From assembly GCA_958428675.1 (NCBI GenBank), contig CAUAGV010000033.1, forward strand, positions 1 through 12,378: a stretch of DNA of 12,378 nucleotides. Reading direction: 5' to 3'. A model generated the notes under the pieces. That model was not told the origin of the DNA. It did not search any database and worked only from the letters and a program-made list of their open reading frames with translations. How positions within the stretch are numbered: position 1 is the stretch's first letter; every line of letters starts with the position of its first letter. A program made the translations under genes and the position numbers. Source of the stretch: an uncultured Collinsella sp. Its GTDB lineage: Bacteria; Actinomycetota; Coriobacteriia; Coriobacteriales; Coriobacteriaceae. Positions 1-6,484 of the stretch are shown one piece after another.

Positions 1-128
1 GACTTGCAGCGACGGACCTCAGGACGCTCTTACACCACGTCTGCGCGCGCCACCGCGGTCACGCGGGGCCTATGCCCAATCCGGCTGCATCGTCGTCAGT
101 TCGCCGCAGAGTCGCGGCCCCATATGGG

Positions 129-134
129 TATACT
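129..134 (+). promoter_or_regulatory. Candidate -10 box for the M16 peptidase gene
   Basis: TATACT matches the sigma-70-type -10 consensus at five of six positions and lies about 50 bases before the chosen start. A TG dinucleotide sits two bases upstream, nearly the extended -10 arrangement. No convincing -35 hexamer is seen at 16-18 bases. This is a weak inference from position and motif only. Confidence 0.35.
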
Positions 135-154
135 CTCGAGGATTCGACTCGATT

Positions 155-170
155 CGCCCCCGCTGGGGCG
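155..170 (+). promoter_or_regulatory. Small GC hairpin in the leader of the peptidase gene
   Basis: CGCCCC and GGGGCG form a perfect 6-bp stem with a 4-base loop (CGCT). It ends two bases before the Shine-Dalgarno AAAGGAGA (173-180), which is six bases from the ATG at 187. It could affect ribosome access, but this is inferred from position only. Confidence 0.4.
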
Positions 171-186
171 TCAAAGGAGACTGCAT

Positions 187-3100
187 ATGCCTACCACCTC
201 AACCGACCCGCGCGCCGCTGCCGCCGCGCTGCTGGTGCCCGGCACCACCTGCCACGGTTTTACCGTCGAGCGCTGCGAGACCGTGCCCGAGCTCGACTCG
301 GATGCCTACGTGCTTCGCCACACCGCCTCGGGCGCTCGCCTGCTGTACCTGGCGTGCGACGACGAAAACAAGGCTTTTGCCATTGGCTTTAAGACGCCGC
401 CGGCCGATTCCACCGGTGTGTTCCATATTCTTGAGCACTCGGTGCTGTGTGGGTCGGCCAAGTTCCCCGTCAAGGAGCCGTTTGTCGACCTGATCAAGAG
501 CTCCATGCAGACGTTCCTCAACGCCATGACCTACCCCGACAAGACCATCTACCCCGTTGCCACCACCAACGAGCAGGATTTGTACAACCTGATGGACGTG
601 TACCTGGACGCGGTGTTCAACCCGGCCATCTATACCAAACCCACCATTTTTGAGCAGGAGGGCTGGCACTACGAGCTGGGCCTGCCGAAGGGCGCCGAGG
701 GCGAGGGCGGCGCCGCGAGCCTACGCGAGGGCACGCTGCGCTATAACGGCGTGGTGTTCAACGAGATGAAGGGCGCGCTGTCCGACCCCATGAGCGTGCT
801 GGACGACGCCGTCAACGCCGCGCTCTACCCCGACACCGCCTATGCACACGAGAGCGGTGGCGACCCGCGCGCGATCCCCGCGCTCACCTACGAGCAGTTC
901 CTGGACACGCACGCGCGCCACTACAATCCTTCCAACTCTTATATAACGCTCTACGGCGACCTGGACGTGGACCGCGCGCTGGCCTTTTTGGACGAGCGTT
1001 ATCTGTCGCAGCCGAGTGCCGCGAGCCGCCGCATGGACGCAGCCGTTGCCGCCAGCGAGGACCCGTCCACGCTGGCGCCCAATCCGCTGGGCGTGCAGGC
1101 GCCCGTGACCTGCGAGTATAAGCGCGTCGAGATGGCCACCACGCCCGAGAACGCCCTGGTGGGCCTGGGCCTGGTGCTGGGCAGCGCGCTCGACCGTAAG
1201 CGCACGATCGCGGCGGATATCCTGTTCGAGGCGTTGCTGGGCTCCAACGAAGCACCGGTTAAGAAGGCCATTCTGGCCGCCGGCCTGGGCGGCAACGTGG
1301 TGAGCTATACCGCGGCCGAGAGCCTGCAGCCCTACGAGCTCATCATGCTGCAAAACGCGCAGCCCGGCGTGGCGCGCGAGCTGCGTCGCGTGTTCCAGGA
1401 CGCCTGCCGCGACCTGTGCGAGCACGGCGTTCCGCGCGAGCGCCTGGAAGCTATCATCAGCAGCAACGAGTACGATCTGCGCCAGCGCGACTACGGTATC
1501 GCCGACGGCGTGGCCATTGCATGCGATGCGCTGAGCACCTGGCTCTACGATGACGACGCCGCGACGCTGGCGCTCAAGTACGGCCCGGTGTACGAGGAGC
1601 TGCGTGGCGAGCTGGACGGCAGCTACTTTGAGGACCTGCTGCGCGATCTGGTGCTGGAAAACGATCACATGGCACTGGTCGAGCTGGTGCCGGTGGACGC
1701 CGCCGAGGGTTCGGAGGGTGCCGAGGCCGCCGAGCTGGCAGCCAAGCGCGATGCCATGACCGATGCCGAGCTGGCCGACGTGGTCGAGCGCACGGCCGCG
1801 CTGCGTGCCGCGCAGGAGGCGGAAGACACGCCCGAGGCCAAGGCCACGCTGCCGCGCCTGCGCGTGTCCGACATTGGCGAGGCGCGCCCCGAGCCGCCGC
1901 TGGTCGTGGACACGACCGCGCCCATCCCCTGCCTGCGCCACGGCATCCCCACCAACCGTCTGGCCTACGCCATGCAGTATTTCGACCTGAGCTGCGTCGC
2001 GTTTGAGGACCTGCCTTATGTGACACTGCTCTGCCGCCTGCTTAAGCAGCTGCCCACGCGCGAGCACTCGGCCGAGGAACTCGACAACTTGCTCGCTGGC
2101 AAGCTCGGCTTTTTGAGCTTTACGACCGAGGTCATGACCCAGCCCGAAGTGGACGGCGTGCGCCCCTACCTGCTGGTGAGCGCCGGCGCCCTGTCCGAGA
2201 AGATCGATGCGCTGGCGAGTCTGCCGCGCGAGGTGTGGTCGAGCACGCTTTTGGCAGACGCCGACGCCGACCGCGTGCGCGACGTGCTCACGCAGATTCG
2301 CATTGGGCTTGAGCAGGGCTTTATCAACAACGGCCACTCGGCGGCGCTCGGTCGCGCGATGAGCTACAGCTCGCCTTCGGCCGTGGTGCGCGAGCAGCTT
2401 TCGGGCGTGGATTTCTACCTGTTCCTGCGCGATCTGCTCGAGCACTTTGACGAGCGCGTGGACGGGCTGCGTACCAAGCTTGCCGAGCTGGCGGAGCGTA
2501 TCTTTGTGGCCGATGGCTGCATGGCGAGCTTTACCGGCAGCAACGAGGACTTTGACGCATACTGGGATGCCGCGGGCGACCTGGGGCTGGGTGCGGGCGA
2601 TGGTGCCGATACCGGCCGCGACGCTCTCGTGGTGCCGACGCCGCGCGACCGCCACGAGGCTTTCGTCATCCCCAGCGATATCTGCTTTGCGGCAAGCGCG
2701 TGCGACCCGCGTCGCCTGGGCATCGACGTGACGGGCGCCTGGGCCGTGGCTGCCAACGCGCTCTCCTACGATTACCTGTGGAACGAGATTCGCGTGAAGG
2801 GCGGTGCGTACGGCTGCGGATTCCGCGCAGCCGGCGAGCGCCAGACGGCGTTCTACACCTACCGCGACCCGGCGATCGATCCTTCGATTGAGCGCGTGAA
2901 GCGCGCGGGTGCATGGCTTGGCAGCTTTGAGCCCGACGAGGCCGCCTTTGAGGGCTTTATCGTGAGCTGCGTGAGCGGCATGGATGCGCCGGTGAAGCCG
3001 TACGCGCTCACCAAGCGCCGTAACACGACCTACCTGGCCGGGCTCGATCCGCACGCACGCGAGGAGCGCCGCGCCCAGATGCTCGCCGCCACGCCCGGTG

Positions 3101-3225
3101 AGCTGCGCTCGTTCGGCGCCGATGTGACGCGCATCGCAGCCGAGTCGCCAACCTGTGTCTTTGGCGGCCGAGACGTCATCGCCAAGAGCAACGCCGGCTT
3201 TAACGTCGTCGACCTGCTGGGCTAA
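187..3225 (+). CDS. M16C (PreP/falcilysin-type) zinc metallopeptidase
   Basis: This is a 1012-residue insulinase-superfamily protease of the presequence-protease (PreP) type. Such enzymes enclose and degrade unfolded peptides in a clam-shell chamber formed by two halves of one chain. The inverted zinc motif HxxEH is HILEH at residues 80-84. The likely third ligand is Glu193 in VVFNEMKG, and SGGDP and HYNPSN further on are typical of the subgroup. In the C-terminal half, RVKGGAYG provides the family Arg/Tyr pair (R869, Y875) that completes the active site. The length agrees with PreP, which is about 1000 residues. No signal peptide is apparent, so it is probably cytosolic. I chose the ATG at 187 because AAAGGAGA lies six bases upstream; the frame is open further upstream (to position 4), but that part does not look like protein of this family. 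Subfamily assignment is firm; the natural substrate is unknown. Confidence 0.93.
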   Translation: MPTTSTDPRAAAAALLVPGTTCHGFTVERCETVPELDSDAYVLRHTASGARLLYLACDDENKAFAIGFKTPPADSTGVFHILEHSVLCGSAKFPVKEPFVDLIKSSMQTFLNAMTYPDKTIYPVATTNEQDLYNLMDVYLDAVFNPAIYTKPTIFEQEGWHYELGLPKGAEGEGGAASLREGTLRYNGVVFNEMKGALSDPMSVLDDAVNAALYPDTAYAHESGGDPRAIPALTYEQFLDTHARHYNPSNSYITLYGDLDVDRALAFLDERYLSQPSAASRRMDAAVAASEDPSTLAPNPLGVQAPVTCEYKRVEMATTPENALVGLGLVLGSALDRKRTIAADILFEALLGSNEAPVKKAILAAGLGGNVVSYTAAESLQPYELIMLQNAQPGVARELRRVFQDACRDLCEHGVPRERLEAIISSNEYDLRQRDYGIADGVAIACDALSTWLYDDDAATLALKYGPVYEELRGELDGSYFEDLLRDLVLENDHMALVELVPVDAAEGSEGAEAAELAAKRDAMTDAELADVVERTAALRAAQEAEDTPEAKATLPRLRVSDIGEARPEPPLVVDTTAPIPCLRHGIPTNRLAYAMQYFDLSCVAFEDLPYVTLLCRLLKQLPTREHSAEELDNLLAGKLGFLSFTTEVMTQPEVDGVRPYLLVSAGALSEKIDALASLPREVWSSTLLADADADRVRDVLTQIRIGLEQGFINNGHSAALGRAMSYSSPSAVVREQLSGVDFYLFLRDLLEHFDERVDGLRTKLAELAERIFVADGCMASFTGSNEDFDAYWDAAGDLGLGAGDGADTGRDALVVPTPRDRHEAFVIPSDICFAASACDPRRLGIDVTGAWAVAANALSYDYLWNEIRVKGGAYGCGFRAAGERQTAFYTYRDPAIDPSIERVKRAGAWLGSFEPDEAAFEGFIVSCVSGMDAPVKPYALTKRRNTTYLAGLDPHAREERRAQMLAATPGELRSFGADVTRIAAESPTCVFGGRDVIAKSNAGFNVVDLLG

Positions 3226-3232
3226 CCACAAC

Positions 3233-3274
3233 AAAGGTAGATTTTTGGGACATGCCTGAAAATCTACCTTTTTC
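3233..3274 (+). terminator. Rho-independent terminator of the peptidase gene
   Basis: AAAGGTAGATTTT (3233-3245) pairs perfectly with AAAATCTACCTTT (3259-3271) around a 13-base loop, followed by more T residues. It starts seven bases after the stop codon, as expected for an intrinsic terminator. The stem is AT-rich and A-tailed on both sides, so it could work in both directions. A degenerate relative lies at 5262-5294, so it may belong to a repeated family. Confidence 0.8.
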
Positions 3275-3319
3275 TTTTCCGCTGCTTGGGCGGGGCAGCT
3301 CAGCCCGTCCCACCAGTTT

Positions 3320-3376
3320 GTCTCAATCTGTAACATCTAGGCGGCAATATCGGCTCCAGATGTTACAGATCGAGAC
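3320..3376. repeat. Long inverted repeat, unit A of a twin hairpin
   Basis: GTCTCAATCTGTAACATCT (3320-3338) is the inverted complement of AGATGTTACAGATCGAGAC (3358-3376), giving an 18/19-bp stem with one A-C mismatch around a 19-base loop. Unit B, 21 bases on, has the same arms and the same mismatch but a different loop. There is no U-tract, so a terminator role is unlikely. It is probably a lineage-specific palindromic intergenic repeat. Confidence 0.85.
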
Positions 3377-3397
3377 GTTTCCGAATGGCGCCGGCCC

Positions 3398-3460
3398 TTT
3401 GTCTCAATCTGTAACATCTAAATCCGATTTTGCCGAGTTACTGTTACAGATCGAGACAAA
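3398..3460. repeat. Long inverted repeat, unit B of a twin hairpin
   Basis: TTTGTCTCAATCTGTAAC (3398-3415) pairs with GTTACAGATCGAGACAAA (3443-3460) over 18 positions with one mismatch, around a 27-base loop. The left arm plus the next bases repeats unit A exactly through ATCTGTAACATCT. The right arm lacks the partner of the final ATCT. Loop sequence differs from unit A. Confidence 0.85.
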
Positions 3461-3486
3461 CCGCCGCGAACAACCGCTCTTCGTTA

Positions 3487-3544
3487 AAACCACCACGAAG
3501 GTGTCCATGAACTGCCCCCTTCACGATGGTTTGCGTGGTGGTTT
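3487..3544. repeat. 11-bp inverted repeat
   Basis: AAACCACCACG (3487-3497) is perfectly complementary to CGTGGTGGTTT (3534-3544), and an inner GAAGG/CCTTC pairing is possible. The right arm ends four bases before the 50-nt repeated element at 3549. No U-tract follows. Function unknown. Confidence 0.6.
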
Positions 3545-3548
3545 GGGT

Positions 3549-3598
3549 GTTTGCCCAGATAAAACCTGCCAAAATAAACCTGTCCCTTTTTGGCAGGT
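3549..3598 (+). repeat. 50-nt structured repeat, copy 1, upstream of the cyclo-ligase gene
   Basis: This element starts GTTTGCCCAGATAAAACC and ends TTTTTGGCAGGT. It recurs inverted at 11464-11513 with 46 of 50 bases identical. In this copy AAACCTGCCAAAA (3562-3574) and its complement ending at 3600 form a 13-bp stem. The loop carries AAACCTG, a second possible partner for the same right arm. The element ends five bases before AGAGGAGG (3604-3611), the ribosome binding site of the next gene. It may be a leader RNA structure or a mobile palindromic repeat. Confidence 0.8.
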
Positions 3599-3616
3599 TT
3601 GCTAGAGGAGGTTGGG

Positions 3617-4213
3617 ATGGACAAGGCTGAGTTGCGGCGGACGGCGCTTGCTCGGCGCGATGCGATTGGGTTGGATGTGCGGGCGGCAAAGTCAGCCGTT
3701 ATCTGTGCGCGGCTTGTTGAGCTGTTGGATCGCTTGGGTGCCGCGGCGCCGCACACCGTTGCCATCTATGCCGCGATGGGCTCCGAGGTCGATCCAGCCG
3801 CGTTTGCCGCAGCGGCCGCCGCGCGCGGCTGGCGCGTAGCTTATCCGTGCATGCTCTCGGCAACAGACGCCATGGCTTGTGGCCAGCGCATGTGCATGCG
3901 GGCAGTTGCCGCCGACGATGCGTCCACGGCTCCGTTTATCGCCCACCCCACGCGGGCCTTTGCGGCCACAGACATCGACAGCAGCCGCTTCCCTATCGTG
4001 CCTGCCGAGGCTCTCGACATGGTCGTCGTGCCGCTCGTAGCCTTCGACCGCGCCGGCGCGCGCCTGGGCTACGGCGGCGGCTGCTATGACCGCTACCTGC
4101 CCATGCTCTCGCCCGCATGTCAAATCATCGGCATCGCCTTTGACGAGCAGCGTGTCGACCACGTTCCCACCGACGCCCACGACCTGCCGCTGTCCCACAT
4201 CATCAGCGCCTAA
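3617..4213 (+). CDS. fau: 5-formyltetrahydrofolate cyclo-ligase
   Basis: The enzyme converts 5-formyltetrahydrofolate to 5,10-methenyltetrahydrofolate using ATP, in cytosolic one-carbon metabolism. The 198-residue protein has the usual family length. It carries the N-terminal basic start (KAELRR), YAAMGSEVDP at about 51-60, and the diagnostic glycine loop LGYGGGCYDRY at 150-160; DAHDLPLSH near the C-terminus is also typical. The first Tyr of the usual GGGYYDR motif is Cys156 here, a mild variation. The ATG at 3617 is preferred because AGAGGAGG lies five bases upstream. An in-frame TTG at 3590 is inside the preceding hairpin and has no such site. It runs tail to tail with metA, with only 23 bases between the stops and no obvious terminator. 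Confidence 0.92.
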   Translation: MDKAELRRTALARRDAIGLDVRAAKSAVICARLVELLDRLGAAAPHTVAIYAAMGSEVDPAAFAAAAAARGWRVAYPCMLSATDAMACGQRMCMRAVAADDASTAPFIAHPTRAFAATDIDSSRFPIVPAEALDMVVVPLVAFDRAGARLGYGGGCYDRYLPMLSPACQIIGIAFDEQRVDHVPTDAHDLPLSHIISA

Positions 4214-4236
4214 CGGCTGGCGCACCTCCCGACGGC

Positions 4237-5163
4237 CTAGTGCTCCTCGCCGGCGCGGGCCAGGTCGTAGGGCGTGGTCTGGTAAACGTAGTAGTTGAGC
4301 CAGTTGGTGTAGAGCAACTGAGCCTGGCTGCGCCAGACGTTGCGCGGCTCGGCCGTGGGGTCGTCATTCGGGAAGTAATGCGCCGGAACCTGGGGGTTGA
4401 GCCCGCGCTTCACGTCGCGCTCGTACTCCAGGCGCAACGTGTCGGTATCGTACTCGGGGTGCCCAAAGACAAAGAAGCGGCGGCTGTCGGTCGACTTGAC
4501 GATGTACAGGCCTACCTCGTCGGACACGGCCACGACCTCAAGCTGCGGCTCGACCTCCACGTCCTCGCGACGCACATCGGTGTTGCGCGAATGCACGGCA
4601 TAGAAACGGTCGTCAAAGCCGCGGACCAGTGGGCTTTGCGGCTTCACCAGATAATGCTCGAACACGCCGCTCGCCTTTGCCGGCAGGTCGTACTTCTGGA
4701 TACCGTAATGATGGTAGAGCCCCGCCTGCGCGCCCCAACAAATGTGCAGCGTAGAGTGCACGTGCGTGGTGGACCAATCCATGATCTGGCAGAGCTCGGG
4801 CCAGTAGTCGACCTCTTCGAACGGCATCTGCTCCACCGGCGCGCCCGTGATGATCAGGCCGTCGTAGTGGATGTCGCGGATGTCGTCGAACGTGCGGTAG
4901 AACGTCTCCAGGTGGCCGGCGCTCACGTGCGTGGCCTCGTGCGTTTTAGTGCGCAGCAGGTCCACCTCCACCTGCAGCGGCGTGTTGGAGAGCTTGCGCA
5001 TGATCTGCGTCTCGGTGGCAATCTTGGTGGGCATGAGGTTGAGGATGAGCACGCGCAGCGGACGGATGTCCTGATGTAGCGCGCGGTACTCGGTCATGAC
5101 AAAGATGTTCTCGCTCTCGAGCTGCGCGGCGGCAGGGAGGGCGTCGGGGATGCGAATGGGCAT
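4237..5163 (-). CDS. metA: Homoserine O-acetyltransferase, MetA family
   Basis: This 308-residue MetA-family enzyme activates homoserine for methionine synthesis by O-acylation in the cytosol. The catalytic set falls at the family numbering: Cys142 in HICWGAQAG, His235 and Glu237 in FGHPEYD, and Lys163. Residue 111, in TGAPVEQMPF, is Glu. In the family, Glu111 goes with acetyl-CoA use (as in Bacillus cereus) and Gly111 with succinyl-CoA use (as in E. coli), so acetyl-homoserine is the expected product although automated pipelines often name it succinyltransferase. AAGGAG (5169-5174) is five bases from the ATG. No SAM riboswitch or other methionine leader is evident in the short upstream space, and no other methionine gene lies nearby. 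Confidence 0.93.
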   Translation of the reverse strand: MPIRIPDALPAAAQLESENIFVMTEYRALHQDIRPLRVLILNLMPTKIATETQIMRKLSNTPLQVEVDLLRTKTHEATHVSAGHLETFYRTFDDIRDIHYDGLIITGAPVEQMPFEEVDYWPELCQIMDWSTTHVHSTLHICWGAQAGLYHHYGIQKYDLPAKASGVFEHYLVKPQSPLVRGFDDRFYAVHSRNTDVRREDVEVEPQLEVVAVSDEVGLYIVKSTDSRRFFVFGHPEYDTDTLRLEYERDVKRGLNPQVPAHYFPNDDPTAEPRNVWRSQAQLLYTNWLNYYVYQTTPYDLARAGEEH

Positions 5164-5261
5164 GGATGCTCCTTACGAGTCAGTTGCAGCTATGGTACAA
5201 CGACCGGTCCCATCCGCGCGAGTGCATCGCCCAGCGATACCGTCAGTGGTCCAAAACAGCC

Positions 5262-5294
5262 AAAAGTAGAGATTAGGGCATGCCCAAAAATCTA
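5262..5294. repeat. Degenerate copy of the terminator-like palindrome
   Basis: The stretch from AAAAGTAGAG through GGGCATGCCC to AAAAATCTA resembles the reverse complement of 3233-3271, sharing GTAGA, GGCATG and CCCAAAAATCTA blocks in order. Its centre GGGCATGCCC is a perfect 10-bp palindrome, but the outer arms pair imperfectly. It lies between two divergent genes, where a terminator has no obvious use, which favours an interspersed repeat. Confidence 0.55.
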
Positions 5295-5329
5295 TGGCGC
5301 TTTAGCCTAGCAAAGTGACGGCAGGAGGC

Positions 5330-5335
5330 TACAAT
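5330..5335 (+). promoter_or_regulatory. Candidate -10 box for the 2-hydroxyacid dehydrogenase gene
   Basis: TACAAT matches the -10 consensus at five of six positions. A weak -35 (CTAGCA, 5307-5312) lies 17 bases upstream. If used, transcription would start near 5342, giving a roughly 30-base leader to the ATG at 5373 and excluding the upstream ATG at 5334, which overlaps the box. Confidence 0.4.
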
Positions 5336-5372
5336 GGTTCGACGCGAAAAACTCGGCCGAAAGGATACATAT

Positions 5373-6350
5373 ATGTACCAGACGCGTAAGATCGGTGTGG
5401 TCGGCCAGGGCCACGTAGGAGCACATGTCGCCAACAGCCTGCTCATGCAGGGCATTGCCGATGAGCTGTACCTGTGCGATATCAACGAGGCCAAGGTGAC
5501 GTCCGAGGTCCAGGACCTGCGCGACTCCCTTTCGTTTGTCCCGTACAACACCAAGATCGTCAACTGCTACGACCACTACGAGGAGCTTGCCTGCTGCGAC
5601 GTCATCGTCAACGCCGCCGGCAAGGTCGCGCTGGCCGCCGGCAACCGCGACGGCGAGCTGTTCTTTACCACCGACGCCGCCCGCACCTTTGCCAAGCGCC
5701 TCGTCGACGCCGGCTTTGACGGCATCTTTGTGAGCATCTCCAACCCCTGCGACGTCGTGTGCACCGAGCTGTGGCATCTGACCGGCTACGATCCCAAGAA
5801 GATTATCGGCTCGGGCTGCGGCCTGGACTCCGCCCGCCTGCGCACCGAGATCTCCAAGAAGGTCGGCGTAAGCCCCAAGTCCATCGACGCCTACATGATC
5901 GGCGAGCACGGCTTTAGCCAGCTTGCTGCCTTTAAGGCCGCAACCATCGCTGGCAAAAACCTCAACGAGCTTCAGGCCGAGAACCCCGACAAGTACGCCT
6001 TCGACCACATGGAGGTCGAGGAGCTTGCACGCAAGGGCGGCTATGTGACCTACCAGGGCAAGCAGTGCACCGAGTACGCCGTTGCCAACTCCGCCGCGCG
6101 CGTCTGCGCCGCCGTGCTGCACAACGAGCACGCCGTGCTTTCGGCCTCTACGCTTATGACCGGCCAGTATGGCGAGGAGGGTATCTTTACCTCCCTGCCG
6201 GGCGTGATCGGTGCCGAGGGCGTCGGGGAGGTCTACACACTCGACCTTTCCGAGCACGAACTCGAGGGCTTCCACAAGAGCTGCCAGCACATTCGCGACA
6301 ACATCGCCCAACTCGACTGGTGGGATGCCGAGGCCTACGACGCCAAGTAA
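5373..6350 (+). CDS. L-2-hydroxyacid dehydrogenase, LDH/MDH superfamily
   Basis: The protein is an NAD-dependent cytosolic dehydrogenase interconverting a 2-oxoacid and an L-2-hydroxyacid. From the ATG at 5373 it has 325 residues, the usual length. It shows GQGHVG (11-16) for the dinucleotide, Asp36 after strand 2 for NAD preference, Arg92 in the mobile loop, Asp152 and Arg155 in LDSARLR, and the catalytic His179 in GEHG. The specificity position six before Arg92, Gln in lactate and Arg in malate enzymes, appears to be Ala86. The protein also recalls L-2-hydroxyisocaproate dehydrogenases (EEx-ARKGG and the loop), so the substrate is uncertain. Two starts are possible: ATG 5334 behind AGGAGG (13 extra residues) and ATG 5373 behind AAAGGA. 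The second puts the Rossmann strand at the usual place. Lactate formation would suit a fermenter. Confidence 0.88.
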   Translation: MYQTRKIGVVGQGHVGAHVANSLLMQGIADELYLCDINEAKVTSEVQDLRDSLSFVPYNTKIVNCYDHYEELACCDVIVNAAGKVALAAGNRDGELFFTTDAARTFAKRLVDAGFDGIFVSISNPCDVVCTELWHLTGYDPKKIIGSGCGLDSARLRTEISKKVGVSPKSIDAYMIGEHGFSQLAAFKAATIAGKNLNELQAENPDKYAFDHMEVEELARKGGYVTYQGKQCTEYAVANSAARVCAAVLHNEHAVLSASTLMTGQYGEEGIFTSLPGVIGAEGVGEVYTLDLSEHELEGFHKSCQHIRDNIAQLDWWDAEAYDAK

Positions 6351-6392
6351 GCCGCTGACTGACGCGACACCTCGCTCATACGGACGCCATGC

Positions 6393-6435
6393 AAAGCGGG
6401 CCGCGCCGGAAATCCCCGGCACGGCCCGCTTTTTT
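6393..6435 (+). terminator. Rho-independent terminator of the dehydrogenase gene
   Basis: AAAGCGGGCCG and CGGCCCGCTTT form an 11-bp outer stem. After one C-A mismatch an inner GCCGG/CCGGC stem follows, with a six-base loop. The stem ends in a run of six T residues (6430-6435). It lies 42 bases after the stop codon and 50 bases before the end of the convergent SIS gene. It is the strongest terminator in the window. Confidence 0.93.
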
Positions 6436-6484
6436 GACTCGCGCTGCGCCCTTGCGAATCGAAGGTGAATGGTTTTCCCGTTAC

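Larger units (their letters stand above)
3226..3616. other. Gene-free, hairpin-dense intergenic region
   Basis: These 391 bases contain no credible gene. They hold five successive palindromes: a terminator-like hairpin (3233-3271), two hairpins with nearly identical arms (3320-3376 and 3398-3460), an 11-bp inverted repeat (3487-3544), and a hairpin inside a 50-nt repeated element (3549-3598). The last ends a few bases before the Shine-Dalgarno of the next gene. Each is listed separately. I see no clear promoter for the cyclo-ligase gene here. Confidence 0.8.

Noticed and set aside
4..186. N-terminal extension of the peptidase from a TTG at position 4
   Set aside because: The extension is Arg-rich and unlike the family. 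The ATG at 187 has a strong Shine-Dalgarno at correct spacing.
721..3336. Long minus-strand open frame of 871 codons opposite the peptidase gene
   Set aside because: Its product is low-complexity (His, Gln, Arg, Val rich) and is the antisense shadow of a well-supported gene in GC-rich DNA.
3252..3605. 117-codon plus-strand frame in the intergenic gap
   Set aside because: It consists of translated inverted repeats (the same SLSQSVTS words twice) and ends inside the next hairpin; no ribosome binding site.
3226..3616. CRISPR array
   Set aside because: The repeats are inverted pairs of several kinds, not regularly spaced direct repeats, and no cas genes are present.
4240..5079. Plus-strand open frame of 279 codons opposite metA
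   Set aside because: Shadow of metA, which has all catalytic residues in register.
5164..5333. SAM riboswitch or other methionine leader before metA
   Set aside because: The space is short, and I see neither the conserved SAM-riboswitch core nor a terminator/antiterminator pair before metA.
5307..6422. Minus-strand open frame of 371 codons opposite the dehydrogenase gene
   Set aside because: Antisense shadow rich in Val, Gly and Ala with no recognisable motif; it also runs through the promoter region.
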